From positions 1 to 41,373 of the forward strand of contig JAIXMF010000094.1 of NCBI GenBank assembly GCA_025201365.1: a stretch of DNA of 41,373 bases, written 5' to 3'. Under the pieces are notes generated by a model. That model did no database searches, was not told where the DNA came from, and was given only the letters and a program-made list of their open reading frames with translations. Position 1 is the stretch's first letter, and each line of letters opens with the position of its first letter. A program made the position numbers and the translations under genes. This document shows positions 1 to 10,822 of the stretch, piece after piece. This DNA is from Syncephalis plumigaleata. Lineage: Eukaryota > Zoopagomycota > Zoopagomycetes > Zoopagales > Piptocephalidaceae.

Positions 1-442
1 TAAGCAAAAGTTCTGTAATCCTTCAGTTACCGCGGTCACACCTCATTGACCCCGTGACCAAGTAATCACATTCTTCCTTTGTACAATAGTAACTGATCAT
101 TTGTACATGCATCCATTTACATCATCTCATACTGGTGAATATGCGCTGTAGATTTACTCTCGGATAATAACTTGTATTTATTATAATTTACAACAAGTAG
201 AATGCATTACAAATGACGTAACTAGTCAATCATAGCTTGTAGTTGAAATAAAGTACATATGGCTTGCGGTAATACTTTCATCAGGCTGTGATACATCATC
301 TCGATTGATTCTAGTCTCCAATGATATTGCTGTATAGCCTCACATTTATTGCTGACTATTACGATGCAACTACTGTTCAATGCTATTACTCGTCTATGAT
401 AACTACTTAGAATATCTTGATGTATCCAAATGACATCATTTG
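1..442. other. Intergenic, no gene seen
   Basis: AT-rich sequence at the window edge. No open frame of useful length, tRNA-like or snRNA-like motif was seen on either strand. The right part is presumably the 3' flank of the minus-strand GPS2-like gene. Confidence 0.5.
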
Positions 443-808
443 TTAGTCTCGTTCAGGTAATATTGCACGTAACGCATTGAATAGCTGATGCTTCTCCTCT
501 CGTAGCATTCTCAATCGTTCTTCTAGTGCTTCTGCTTCTGCTTCCAATGCTTGACGACGTTGTTCTCTATCCTCACTCGATACTCTTTCTTCATTATCGG
601 TAGACTTGACCTGGTCATTGTTGTTTGTCTCGTTAGATTCCACTATCGTTTCTGACAATTCAGTATGCTCATTTTCAGTATCACACTCTGCTTTATACAT
701 TTGTCGATAGAACGAGAATTTGATGGCAGATTTCGGTGACTCACTCTCCAACACCAACACTTTATCTTCTCGATTAGTTTGACAATCTACAGGCGGTGTC
801 TCTGACAT
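443..808 (-). CDS. GPS2-like corepressor subunit (121 aa)
   Basis: Single-exon frame. The start chosen is the ATG at 808 (protein begins MSETPPVDC); the frame is open upstream but low in quality. The last 40 residues form a charged helix ending LREEKHQLFNALRAIL. This closely matches the EEKHQLFLQLKKVL segment of animal G-protein pathway suppressor 2, a subunit of the NCoR/SMRT-HDAC3 complex whose helical N-terminal part binds TBL1 and the corepressor. In fungi the related assembly is the Set3/Sif2-type histone deacetylase complex. The N-terminal 80 residues are acidic, Ser/Asn-rich and probably disordered. Human GPS2 is much longer (about 327 aa) and carries this helix near its N-terminus; here the helix is C-terminal, so this is at best a reduced or rearranged homologue. 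What is seen is the motif; the role in a deacetylase complex is inferred. Confidence 0.6.
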   Translation of the reverse strand: MSETPPVDCQTNREDKVLVLESESPKSAIKFSFYRQMYKAECDTENEHTELSETIVESNETNNNDQVKSTDNEERVSSEDREQRRQALEAEAEALEERLRMLREEKHQLFNALRAILPERD

Positions 809-1030
809 GATGTGTAAACGAACAAATGTGAATGCAACGCGAAAAGAGAGAAAGGAAAATGAGATTGATTTGATTTGAAAAAAATCAACAATAAATACAT
901 ACAGTTGTTTTTCCATCCAATTAGCGCATTTATCCTTTAACGTTTGCAGTTTATTAATAAATAAATTTGCACATTCACTGACACCATTATCACTGTAGAA
1001 ATGCCAGTTGATATAGCATGATAATAATAA

Positions 1031-1190
1031 CAATTCAGTATTAGTAATGGATCATTTATTGATAGTGTTAAATATCATCATCAATTCTATAAGGTAGATG
1101 ATACAAGTGTACTAGTATAGTTGGATATTGCCATGTCATGTACTAACAAGTAGTAATAAACTAGTATGATAGATAAATTATGATGATAAT
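1031..1190. repeat. Short dispersed repeat R2, copy 1
   Basis: This stretch resembles 3150-3310, sharing in order the blocks CAGTATT..GGTAATAAATG, GATACAAG, ATATTxxCATGTCATGTACT and AGCTAGTAT-like ends, at roughly 70% by eye. The two copies flank repeat copy A. Part of the unit recurs at 32795-32880 after repeat copy C. It has no coding potential and its class is unknown. Confidence 0.5.
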
Positions 1191-1485
1191 GCTTACGGTT
1201 AATTGCATCGAGAGCAACGAGTGAACAAATAGAATACACGATAAACAATGTCATAAACAAGCAGTAACTAGTAGAATGACTGACTTGTCACGAACGAGCA
1301 AGGAATGAGCAAGGAAGGGTGCATGAACATGTATGTCAGTTTATTTGAAGAAGCAACATATGCTTGTAGGTAGATAGAGTATGTAGATGGCAGTAAACAA
1401 GTAAAATACAAATAAAAACATGACGTAAGGGTGGCATACAAACAGATGACGGAAAAGAGCGGTAAAAGTAAAAGGTGCATGTCGG

Positions 1486-3150
1486 TATAGATCAAATGAT
1501 TCATGTTTATTAATATTGCTAGTGGACACTTGTCAATGATGGATGCCAATGAGTGTTGGCTGTAAGCATTAGCATGGTTGATTATCCCGGTATACTGTCA
1601 TTGTTGTTGAATATTAGTTGATTGACATTTAGAATGGGAATTAGTACATATTGTCTGGATGTTGTCACTTGTATTAGCAATGAATAGAAATGTCAACTTA
1701 CCGAATAGAATGGAAATAGTATGTAGTCAATGTCATTGGCATTTGGATGTTCTAATTGTAAAATTGTTAGTGTATTGTAATAAATGAACTTACCTGTAAT
1801 TAATAATTATGAATGAATGAATGATAATAAAGCGTTAAGATATGTTATGTCCCCATCATATCCGCAGCCGCACCCTCGGCCATGCTGGATGGTCACGGAC
1901 ATGCTACGTTAAAACAGTTGGAAAGCCTTGCGACAATATATATATCGCTATATTGTTGAGTGCTAATGTAACACCATTCGCTAGTCTTTTTCAGACAGCT
2001 GCTGAATACTATCAATCCATTGCTGGAGACCGTATTATAAACCATGGATCTATAGCAGAGATCATTAACTGACCGTCAATGCCATAGAGCCATGGCGCAG
2101 CTAGCATTATAATGCTTCACAAATGAGCATTACAATAGCATCAAGCAATAGGCACTATGGAGGGCAGGTATACGACCATTTATTATCAATGGCCATACAC
2201 GCATTGACAATACAGTGGTGGTGTCGGCGAAGCATCACCACCATAGACAATGGTTGCCGCATCCATAGTGTTTCGCAATATATTCAACTGTAGTACGTAC
2301 AAAAGGGATCAGTAGATTAGCACATTGATACAAATGTATCTGTGCTAATGGGACATAACATAATAAATGAAGGGATTGGGATATGGAGATATGAATAAAA
2401 GTACAATTAGAATGCGATAGGATAGCGCGAATAAAGAATGATTAAACATACACAAAAACATATCATTAAGTAAGGTCAGTCACCACAATACCAAGTAAGC
2501 TAGGCTCCCTTCTCCCAGCGAAGGCAGCAACATGATGATCAAATATCACGGCAAAAGCGTAACTTATATGATATTATGATGGCAAATTGACCTAAACACA
2601 TATCAATACAGAATAAAGATATGTATCCAAGTATTTGCAAACCTATACATTTCATAATACTCACATAATAGAGAGGCTACCCAGCTACATTAGCAACTTA
2701 ATGACCTGTAGAAACAATGAAACATCAGAAACGATGTCAAGAACCTCATATCAATTTGGCAATGATTTTTCTACGATCATGAAAAGACATTTCCCGTTTT
2801 GCAGTAGCTTCATATTATGTAAATATACGGATGTCCGCAAGCAAGTAATGTAGAACACCGAAACCCGTTACAGGTATCGATATTACACTGAGCTGGAATA
2901 ATGTCATCTACGCTCATTACCACACTCAGCGCTACGCTACACGCAAACAGTTTACAGAGCACTGACCTATTTCGCTATGTGTATGTTTAAACAAAGAAAA
3001 GAATAAATAGTTCATTTGAATGACAAAGAAGAGAAGAAGAAGAGAAGCGAAAAGTAAAGAGAAGAGTAAAGAGAAGTGGTGTGAGTCATTGAATAGCTCA
3101 CTATGTAGTGAGTGCTAAGGACACCGTCTGATTGGCCATTGTGGTTATAC
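1486..3150. repeat. Dispersed non-coding repeat R1, copy A
   Basis: About 1.7 kb that aligns along nearly its whole length with 30605-32235, and over its first part with 6013-6270. Shared landmarks are GATGGATGCCAATGAGTGTTGG near 1535, TTATGTCCCCATCATATCCGC near 1845, a CCCTTCTC..AGCGAAGGCAGCAAC block near 2510 and CAGTTTACAGAGCACTGACCTATT near 2950. No protein-coding frame is shared between copies, and no clear terminal repeats were found. On the minus strand it keeps consensus splice donors at 1793 and 1701 that are also kept in copy C. It could be a decayed non-autonomous element or a duplicated untranslated region. Confidence 0.7.
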
Positions 3151-3310
3151 AAACTTCAGTATTTGGTAATAAATGTTTCAGTGATAGCGATAGCAATCGT
3201 CTACCTTATAGCACTGTTGACGATACAAGCGTAGCAGTATAGCTTGATATTCACATGTCATGTACTTGCAAGCAGCAATAAGCTAGTATAAAAATACGAT
3301 ACAAAGCATA
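3150..3310. repeat. Short dispersed repeat R2, copy 2
   Basis: Partner of 1031-1190. This copy ends in a TATAAAAAT element (3287-3295) and so appears to supply the core promoter of the WD40 gene that starts at 3564. Confidence 0.5.
3287..3295 (+). promoter_or_regulatory. TATA box of the WD40 gene
   Basis: TATAAAAAT lies about 270 nt upstream of the ATG at 3564, with no other plus-strand TATA-like element closer that looks as good. It sits inside repeat R2; the matching position in the other R2 copy is degenerate. Confidence 0.4.
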
Positions 3311-3563
3311 CCGTGTAGTATACGAATGCTATTCGCTTTGCAAACATATACTCGAACTACCTTTCCTTACCATCGTATATTTTGTATACATCCGTGCAAT
3401 ATTCTCCGTTTCGTTTATATTTCTTTCCTTCTTTTTTTGTATAGTTTACGACCACAATACCTTTCCTTGCCTGTATATTCCCTATCACATTCCACAACCA
3501 TTTATATACATACCTTTCTTGTAGCTTTATACGCTATAGCAGCATTAAGCTAGCACGCCTACC

Positions 3564-5603
3564 ATGGAGCAAGTGAGTGACAGAGGAGCTACGGCTCGAG
3601 GGAGAAGACGCTCTCGGCGAAACCGACGAAACCGAACGGCCACTGCTGCTGCTGCCACCTTACGATCTCCTTCATTGTCGTCGCTGGATAGAGTGGCATC
3701 GCGACTATCACCACCACCAACGACAACAGAAGCATCATTAGTATTAGCAACAGAAGCTGCAGCACTAATGGAGGCTACAGCCGCAACCATGGCGGTTGCA
3801 AAATTACCGGCTTCAACGGCGACCGCCTGTGCGATGTCAGCAATACTGACGGCAGCAGCAACAGCAACAAAAGAGGCTACCACGGCAAATCTATTGACCG
3901 CTGCAGCTGCATTGCTGCCATCTTCATCATCTACACCAGTAACAGCAGACGTAACATCATCGCCATCTTCATCACCATACTCATCAGCAGCAACAACAGC
4001 AACAACAACAAGTGCATCAATAGAGGTTAGTTCATGGCTATTGTCACAAGCAGGATCATCCTCCGATAGGGATACATATCTTGTGTCGGAGACTTCGACA
4101 GAGTCCGCTATTAGTAAGTGATGATATCATCTAATTTCTTTATTATAATGATTACTAACAAATTAATACTTAGGCCATTATTATGATGTTGATGATAGAG
4201 ATGCGCATATTGCCTTGTTTGGTGAGGACCCGTATTATCGACCTCATACGGTAATACTAAATACACCTCCGTTCTATTCAAGCTATCGTCGAGCCAGCCT
4301 ACCATCAATTCTTATGACACCTAATGGAGATATAGAATCGCAGTGGTCGTTGACCAACAATTACGACGGAGATAGTCGACTAAGCAATGCGTCAGCACAT
4401 AGTTATCAATCTGACGTAGTTCGTGTGTCCCGTACCACTACGCTAAATTTCGGTTCACCATCTCGATCGACCAATTACCGACATTACGATATATTCGACA
4501 ATATAGATTACACTGATGTACCACGTGTATCACCGAGACAGTTTGCATCATCATTGGCCGCGTCGAGTAATATCTTCAGACCAACTAGTCTTAGTGTTTT
4601 GGCACAACCACGCATGCCATTAGTGTCGGCATCATCACGTCCAACCAAAGTGTTACATGCGCCAGGAATGGCCGATGACTACCATCTAAATCTACTAGAT
4701 TGGTCTAGTAGCAATTTATTGGGTGTGGGACTGGGACGAGATGTTTACATATGGAATGCGGCAACAAGCGCTGTAACAAAACTAGGCGAAGTAGACCGTG
4801 ATGATTCGGTTACATGTCTAAGTTGGGAGCCGCAGGTAAGTAGTATAGAATATTTTATTATACAATAGAAACATTGATACTTATCATTTATTTAGAACGA
4901 ACATTTGTTCGTCGGTACAGAAAAGGGCATAGTTAAATCATGGGATGTAGAGAGCGAAACTATATTACAAGAGTACCAACAACAAGATCACCGCATATGT
5001 GCGATGGCGTGGCGCGATTCGATACTTATATCGGGTGGACGTGGTGAAGGACTTACACAACGAGATATACATCACCCACTGGCCGCGATGCAACCATTAA
5101 GAGGACATCGTGGGGAAGTATGTACTTTACGCTGGAGCCCATCCAACACACAACTAGCCAGCGGTGCCGATGACAATCAGGTGCTTATATGGGACAAGCG
5201 TCGTTTCTCTAGACCCTTACGGCAATTTCAAGAACATAACGATACCGTGAAGGCTATCGCATGGTCACCACATCAAGAAGGATTGCTAGCCACGGGTGGT
5301 GGCTCACAAGATAGATACATTCGATTTTGGGATACACTCGATAGTCATCCCATTAAGAGTGTCGACACACAATCTCAGGTATGCAATCTTGCATGGTCAC
5401 GTCATAGTAACGAACTGGTATCTACTCATGGATACGCGCAAAACGACTTGCGCATCTGGCGTTATCCCGATCCACAACAAGTGAATACATTCAATGGACA
5501 CGCAAAAGGTGTTCTTTACATGGCAATGTCACCGGATGGTCGTACGGTGGCAACAGGCTCGCCCGATGAATCTATTTGTTTATGGGACGTATTCAATCAT
5601 TAG
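3564..5603 (+). CDS. Divergent Cdc20/Cdh1-family WD40 protein (639 aa)
   Basis: Exons 3564-4113, 4174-4835 and 4896-5603 join in frame; intron 1 has a perfect TACTAAC branch point. Residues 1-30 are basic (GRRRSRRNRRNR), and about 28-150 is an Ala/Ser/Thr low-complexity tract. From about residue 340 the protein follows the Cdc20/Fizzy family: KVLHAPGMADDYHLNLLDWS opens the propeller, followed by blades with RGHRGEVCTLRWSP, VKAIAWSPHQEGLLATGGG and NELVSTHGY, the most diagnostic family strings. Members activate the anaphase-promoting complex and recruit its substrates. No DR(F/Y)IPxR C-box is visible in the N-terminal half, and the chain ends DVFNH rather than in an Ile-Arg tail, the two elements that normally dock these proteins on the APC/C. 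It may be a meiosis-type (Ama1/Mfr1-like) or neofunctionalised paralogue. Confidence 0.85.
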
Positions 5604-5892
5604 CGTATTAATACGCTTTAAGCCAACATAGCACCATCTAACTTGATCATCCATTAATGATAATGCACGACAATACTTTGCAATTACTAACATTTGACTT
5701 GATACAAATATGTGCAATCATTACCAATAAACAATTACATTTTTAGTGAAATAGTCAATCGTATGAATCAATGTACAGCTTGTCTTTATTGTTATGTGTA
5801 TAATGGTAGTAGAGTGGAATAAATGACTTGCATTACTGATGAAAATGCCGGAATAGTAGAATGAGTGATGTAGAATGAAATGAGTGTATGAA

Positions 5893-6270
5893 ATGATTGA
5901 TGCTGGATGAAAGAGAGGAACGAGTAGACTAGAATACAATGTTTATCTGGCAAGTAGAAGATAATGAAGCAATAATGGGATAGGAAGGGATACAGTAATG
6001 ACATGTTGATAGAGATCAAATTGATTCACGTTTATTAATACTGTTAGTGGGTACTTGTCGATGATGGATGCCAATGAGTGTTGGCTGTAAGCATTAGCAT
6101 GGTTGATTATTCCGGTATGTTGTCGTTATTGTTGAATATTAGTTGATTGACATTTAGAATGGGAATTAGTACATATTGTCTGGATGTCGTCTCGTGTATT
6201 AGCAATGAATAGAAATGTCAACTTACCGAATAAAATGAAAATAGTATGTAGTCAATATCATTGACATTTG
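5893..6270. repeat. Dispersed repeat R1, copy B (partial)
   Basis: About 380 bp homologous to 30485-30865 and, from about 6013, to 1486-1745. It preserves the minus-strand GGTAAGTTGACATTTCTATTC donor context (cttac at 6222-6226). It is truncated compared with copies A and C and lies just downstream of the WD40 gene. Confidence 0.7.
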
Positions 6271-6956
6271 AATCAGTACTTGTACATGATGATTCGCTTG
6301 TTGTTCGTAGATTGCTTCTAAAGCAGAATGGATTACATATTTATTCAATAAATAGCTAGATGATCGAATAAATCAGTTAGTATTTAATGTTTACGCAATG
6401 GAATAATGGATTAATAGACCATATGAACTTGTATCAATGTATTATTGACCTGCATATTTATGCATACATGTATTGTTTGTATTGCTTTCATTGAAATGTG
6501 TTAGTTTACGTACAATCTTGTTAATCAAGAGTATCGGACATGTAGTGTATATCTTATTGGTATTAATGCAAGAGTAGAAGCAGAGTGCAGTAGACTACCG
6601 CAAACAAAATGAAAATGGATAAATAATAGGCCACCACAGGTAAGGATAAAGCGGTGAGCTGTATATAGGATAGTATTGATTAACACGGTAAATAAATCAC
6701 ATAAAATACCGTAAGCGTTAACATGATTATTATTTATTCGTAAAAGCAAAAGGATAACTGCGCAAATTGGATGGAAAAGCACTGTATATGAATTATCGTT
6801 ACATATTGAAGATACTTGATTGATATCAGTATTGACTAATGTTCTATTATATATACATATGGTATTATTACTAGATAATAAGTAAACTTTTGCATTGATA
6901 TAATTAATTCAACAAATAGATGCGTGTATAATCCACATCAATCATTGTCATGTTTA
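6271..6956. other. AT-rich intergenic DNA
   Basis: No convincing gene, RNA or repeat was seen. It contains the 3' flank of the minus-strand Tctex1 gene. Confidence 0.5.
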
Positions 6957-7710
6957 CTAAACAGCGAGACAAAATGCATTAACAATGGTGTACATGCTTT
7001 TAGATTCATACTTGTATGTAATATAGCCTAATAAACGTGTAATCATAGTATTAATTACTATTTCTATTATTACGCGTATATACGTATCTACAACTTACCA
7101 TCTCGTGTATTATCCCAGTAGCATGCATTGGCAGCATGAATACCGGCATCCGTACGTTGCAGTATAACACATGTCACTAGTATATTTGTATCAGCATTAT
7201 ATCATAATCATTAGTATTCTATATATTCTACTTACCAATATACTTGTAGGACATCTTTAACTCGCCTAATTTGACTAGGGATCGTTCAACAATTGCTGCA
7301 TTCCAGCCTGCTAGACGACTATGCTGATAATGCTCACCACTTAGTACATCTTCCGTTACCTATTCCCTTCGTGTCAATAGATATGTCGGTACAAGTATGT
7401 AGAATCCATTTACCTCTTTGATGATAGCTTCCACTTGTTCAGCTGGATATGTACTCTATTACGTAAGTTAGCCGAGTATATTCCTTATTGTTACATACTG
7501 CCACTATTACTACAATAGTAATACTCTTACCTTTGGCAGTGGTGGTGGTGGTGGTGGTGCAGTAGACGATGATGTTTCTTCTGTAGTCGAGTCAGGCGTT
7601 GCATTCGCTTCATCCCTTACATCTGAACCAGTAGACGACTTTGACCTGCTCATCTCCATATGTACGGATTCAAAGGTGTGCGTTTCAGACAATATCGTGT
7701 TGTCTTCCAT
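6957..7710 (-). CDS. Tctex1/DYNLT-family dynein light chain (164 aa)
   Basis: Five exons on the minus strand: 7710-7531, 7455-7414, 7359-7236, 7176-7099 and 7027-6957, all with GT-AG introns of 54-75 nt, joining in frame. Residues 1-60 are Ser/Thr-rich and end in a run of seven prolines. The remaining 105 residues are a Tctex1 domain. The family string YKYIVTCVILQ.. followed by AGIHAANACYWD and a C-terminal SMYTIVNAFCLAV closely parallels DYNLT1/3 (YKYIVTCVIMQ, AGLHTASSCFWD, MYCIVSAFGLSI). DYNLT dimers bind the dynein intermediate chain and link the motor to cargo. The Pro-rich extension is absent from cytoplasmic DYNLT1, so a specialised or axonemal-type paralogue cannot be excluded. Confidence 0.88.
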
Positions 7711-7936
7711 TGTGCTATAATACTATCGATATAACTAGGGTAATACGGTGGATGACGAGATAGGTGCCAGTGCAAGTGCAAGATAGACGAGTGGAGAAGT
7801 ATACGCAATAAGTAGAGGAAAATTACACCTTTGTGCATGAGATACATATATCATCCACCACGTCATGACTTTTTCTTGTCGCTCGCTTCACCATCTATTC
7901 ACTACTGTTTGTAATCCCTTTATCGTAGTCGACACA

Positions 7937-9058
7937 ATGCCAGAACAAGCAACAGCAACAGCAACAAGTGCAACAGCGGGTGCAGCAGCAGCAGTGAGCA
8001 GTACAGGAGCTCAAAATGCTGAGCGACTATTGCTTCTATTAAAGAGTACTCGCGGTGCCAGTTGTGTTAATCTTATTCAACAGGTTCTCTCAGCACCTGG
8101 TGTTTATGTATTTGCAGAATTCCTCGAGGCTGCCAATGTACAAGAGGTACATAGTAGCACAATTAGACAAGCATTATTACTGATAGAAACATGTACAATA
8201 GCTAGCCAAGGATGCTTCACATGCTGCCTACGTGGAACTACTAAAGATATTCTCATATGGCACTTTTAGTGATTATTTCGGTAAATAAGCCTATATTTGA
8301 CTATTAGCAATCATCTATCTAATCGAATATCGGTAATAATAGAGAGACAGAGTACATTGCCCGTCCTTGATAGTAAGCAACTATCGAAGTTACGTCAATT
8401 GACAATTGTTTCATTGGCAGCACAACGACAAGTAAGCATATATATATATATATATATATATAGTCAAATACTACTACTATTATTATTATTGCTAAGCAAA
8501 TACCATCTACTAATGTTTTATTTCCATTATAGACATTGCCATATCATCAGCTAATGCAAGCTCTTCATCTAAGTGAACTACACGAAATGGAAAGCTTAGT
8601 GATTGAAACTATTTACGGCGGCATTCTACGTGGTCGACTCGATCAACGTGCCAATGAACTACATGTCGATTACGCCATGGGTCGTGATTTATCGCCTGGT
8701 CAATTGGACACACTAGCACAGACAATCGATACATGGTAATGATCTCGTCTTATACTCAAGTTACTCGATTAATATGTATCTATTTATTAGGTGTGATAAG
8801 ATTGATCATGCACTTCATGGATTGGATGAACGATTGGCACTTGCCCGTGATGCAGCCAAGGGTAACGTGCGACTTAAGCAGAAACACGAAGAAGAATGTG
8901 AAGCGACCAAGCAAGCAATAACCGCTAAATTCAATAGTCAGCGTGGTCGTGTAGCAGGAGCAGGAGCAGGAGCAGGAGGAGCAGTGGGAGGTAAAGCAAA
9001 TGAACCTCGACTTGAACGTGTACCCAGTGCAGGTTACAAGCGTTCCTCGCATAAATAA
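7937..9058 (+). CDS. CSN7: COP9 signalosome subunit 7 (282 aa)
   Basis: Exons 7937-8146, 8202-8280, 8343-8431, 8533-8735 and 8791-9058 join in frame. The ATG at 7937 is preferred over an in-frame ATG at 7865 because the homologous part begins just after it. After an Ala/Thr-rich start, the chain follows COPS7 closely: [46 protein letters not shown] and [14 protein letters not shown] are the PCI/winged-helix signatures (about residues 25-190). A helical tail and a basic Gly/Ala-rich end ([13 protein letters not shown]) follow. Human COPS7A is 275 aa, so it looks full length. The COP9 signalosome removes NEDD8 from cullins and so controls SCF ligases. A (TA)n microsatellite lies in intron 3. 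Confidence 0.93.
8438..8462. repeat. (TA)n microsatellite in a CSN7 intron
   Basis: Uninterrupted TA dinucleotides just after the donor of intron 3. A similar (TA)n tract lies in an ataxin-10 intron at about 14992-15014. Confidence 0.9.
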
Positions 9059-9241
9059 TAGGAATAAATAGGATGATTCGTATATATTTATATTTATATA
9101 TTTATTACTATCAATTAAGCATAATGGCATGCCATATCATATGGATATACTAGAGAAAAAGTTACAGGAATCAACTTAGCAGTGGTATTGTTCTTATAGA
9201 GGATTGGATGTATGACTACTAGTCAGTCAGTCAGTCAGCTA

Positions 9242-10427
9242 CTAATCCATATTCTGCATAAGACGTGCTAGTTGCGACTGCATTCTAGCCAATCTATCCT
9301 TGACCTGTTGTCGTTCAGCATCACCTAGATTACGTACATTCGAGGGAGATATGGCAGGATCCAGTTCCAATACTTGATCCTTGCCTAAAGGTAGTGTAAT
9401 AACCGTTTCAGGTGAAGTGATCGGCACGAGTGATGGCTCACGTCGTAATGTAAGTCGTTTTGATGTATGTTTCGATTTAGTCTGAGCTACCGGTGTTGTC
9501 AAGGCCGTCTTACGACTATTCGCCTTATTCATCGCTCTACTTGTCATGAGTGGTGTTTTCGGAAGACGACTACTTAGTTTAGGTGTTGCCATTTGTGCAG
9601 TAACACTAGTAGCGGTTGTGGTTGTAGTAGTTGTAGTAGTAGCAGCAGCAGTAGTAGTAGCATTAAATGTCAATGGTGGTGGTGGTGGTGCATTCATGGC
9701 AGATTGAGCTGTACGTGATCGTGTATTAATGGTACGTTTACGTGCCGATCGAGGAATACGCGATGGTCGCATTGAACGCGTAACTGGTCGTGTGCTCGTT
9801 TGTTTCACTACCTTTTTATCATCTTCACAATCAGTATTGGTAGTACTGGTAGTAGTAGTGGATGATGTAGTATCTTTTGCTTTACGACTAGTATCAGGTG
9901 TAGATGGTTGGACAATGTCTGACTTCTTTATATCACTGCTAGATGCAGTATTGAGTTGTGCCAAATATTGAGGTATATTACATTGATGTTCCTCGTAGAA
10001 TACGCGTACAGCCATTTGTCGCACTTGTACAGGCATCATCGCTAGTCGTGCTTCATACTCGGCTCTAATCGATGCTACGAGTTCTTCGGTTCGTTTCTCT
10101 AATGCTGCACACTTCAACACGACTATTCAGTTATTATTATAAGAAGTTAATAGATATATCTTAGTCATACATGTACACATACTATTATTATTATTACTTA
10201 CCTTGTTCGTTGTACTCTCTCTGCCAATCCATAGTTTCTGTTGTTCCAGTATTCGTACTATGTGTATTTGTTATAGTACCTTCACTTGTGGTAGTAACGG
10301 TGTTCATCGATGATGTCACAACAACACTTGAACTCTCATTACTAGTTGTTGTGCTGCTGTTTGTTGTTGTTTTCTTACGACTAGTGGTGCTTCTAACCGT
10401 ACGCTTACGTGTTTTACGAGCAGCCAT
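9242..10427 (-). CDS. Borealin-like chromosomal passenger subunit (368 aa)
   Basis: Two minus-strand exons, 10427-10202 and 10122-9242, join in frame. The N-terminus is basic (MAARKTRKRTVR) and Ser/Thr-rich. The segment spanning the intron (DWQREYNEQ through LEKRTEELVASIRAEYEARL) matches the Nbl1/borealin N-terminal helix that bundles with survivin and INCENP. The middle is long, disordered and Thr-rich with SR(I/L)PKTP-like basic motifs. The C-terminal 60 residues (VITLPLGKDQVLELDP.. then VKDRLARMQSQLARLM) resemble the dimerisation/nucleosome-binding end of animal borealin (FLTVPVGGGESLRL..). Borealin targets Aurora B to centromeres. A two-domain borealin is animal-like; ascomycete yeast Nbl1 keeps only the N-terminal part. 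The family call rests on short helices, hence moderate confidence. Confidence 0.7.
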
Positions 10428-10822
10428 TATGAGATATGAGACAATAACAACAAGAAGAAAGGACAAGATGTGTCGAATCAACGGTAAGAATGTAAAAGGT
10501 AAGTAAAAGAAAGGGAAAATCCACGTCTCTATTATTATTAATTCATTAACAATGACACGATTATTATTATAATAATGACATCTTCATTTTTACTCTTTTC
10601 GAATTATTTATTATTATAATTAGAAAGAAGCAAATAATATGATGAACTAGAATATAAAATACTTCGTATTAGCAGAGTGCATAGACGAAGTAAAAGTGGA
10701 TTTGAATATACAATGCATGGTTTGTGTGTGCGTATGTGTGTGTGTCTGTTCTTCCTACTAAAATTATTATGTACATACACAATAGTAGCACGTTATAGGA
10801 TGATATTACGTTGATCTAGCTA
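10428..10822. other. Intergenic between borealin and the HbrB gene
   Basis: 395 bp holding the borealin 5' flank and the 3' flank of the HbrB gene. It is AT-rich with a short GT-rich (TGTGTGTG) stretch near 10725-10750. No gene was seen. Confidence 0.5.

Noticed and set aside
1268-1549. Two overlapping minus-strand open frames with hydrophobic character
   Set aside because: They lie next to and partly in repeat R1, are not conserved in the other copies and look like chance frames in T-rich DNA.
1781-1800. ACTTACCTG in repeat R1 as a possible U1 snRNA 5' end
   Set aside because: The sequence beyond it does not follow U1 stem I or its Sm site. It is simply the complement of a consensus splice donor on the other strand.
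3545-3883. Minus-strand open frame opposite the first WD40 exon (Ala/Val-rich)
   Set aside because: It is the mirror of the Ala/Ser/Thr low-complexity tract of the plus-strand gene. That gene has a good start, splice sites and family match.
7650-7847. Minus-strand frame overlapping the first Tctex1 exon
   Set aside because: It runs in a different frame over the Tctex1 start region and shows no recognisable feature.
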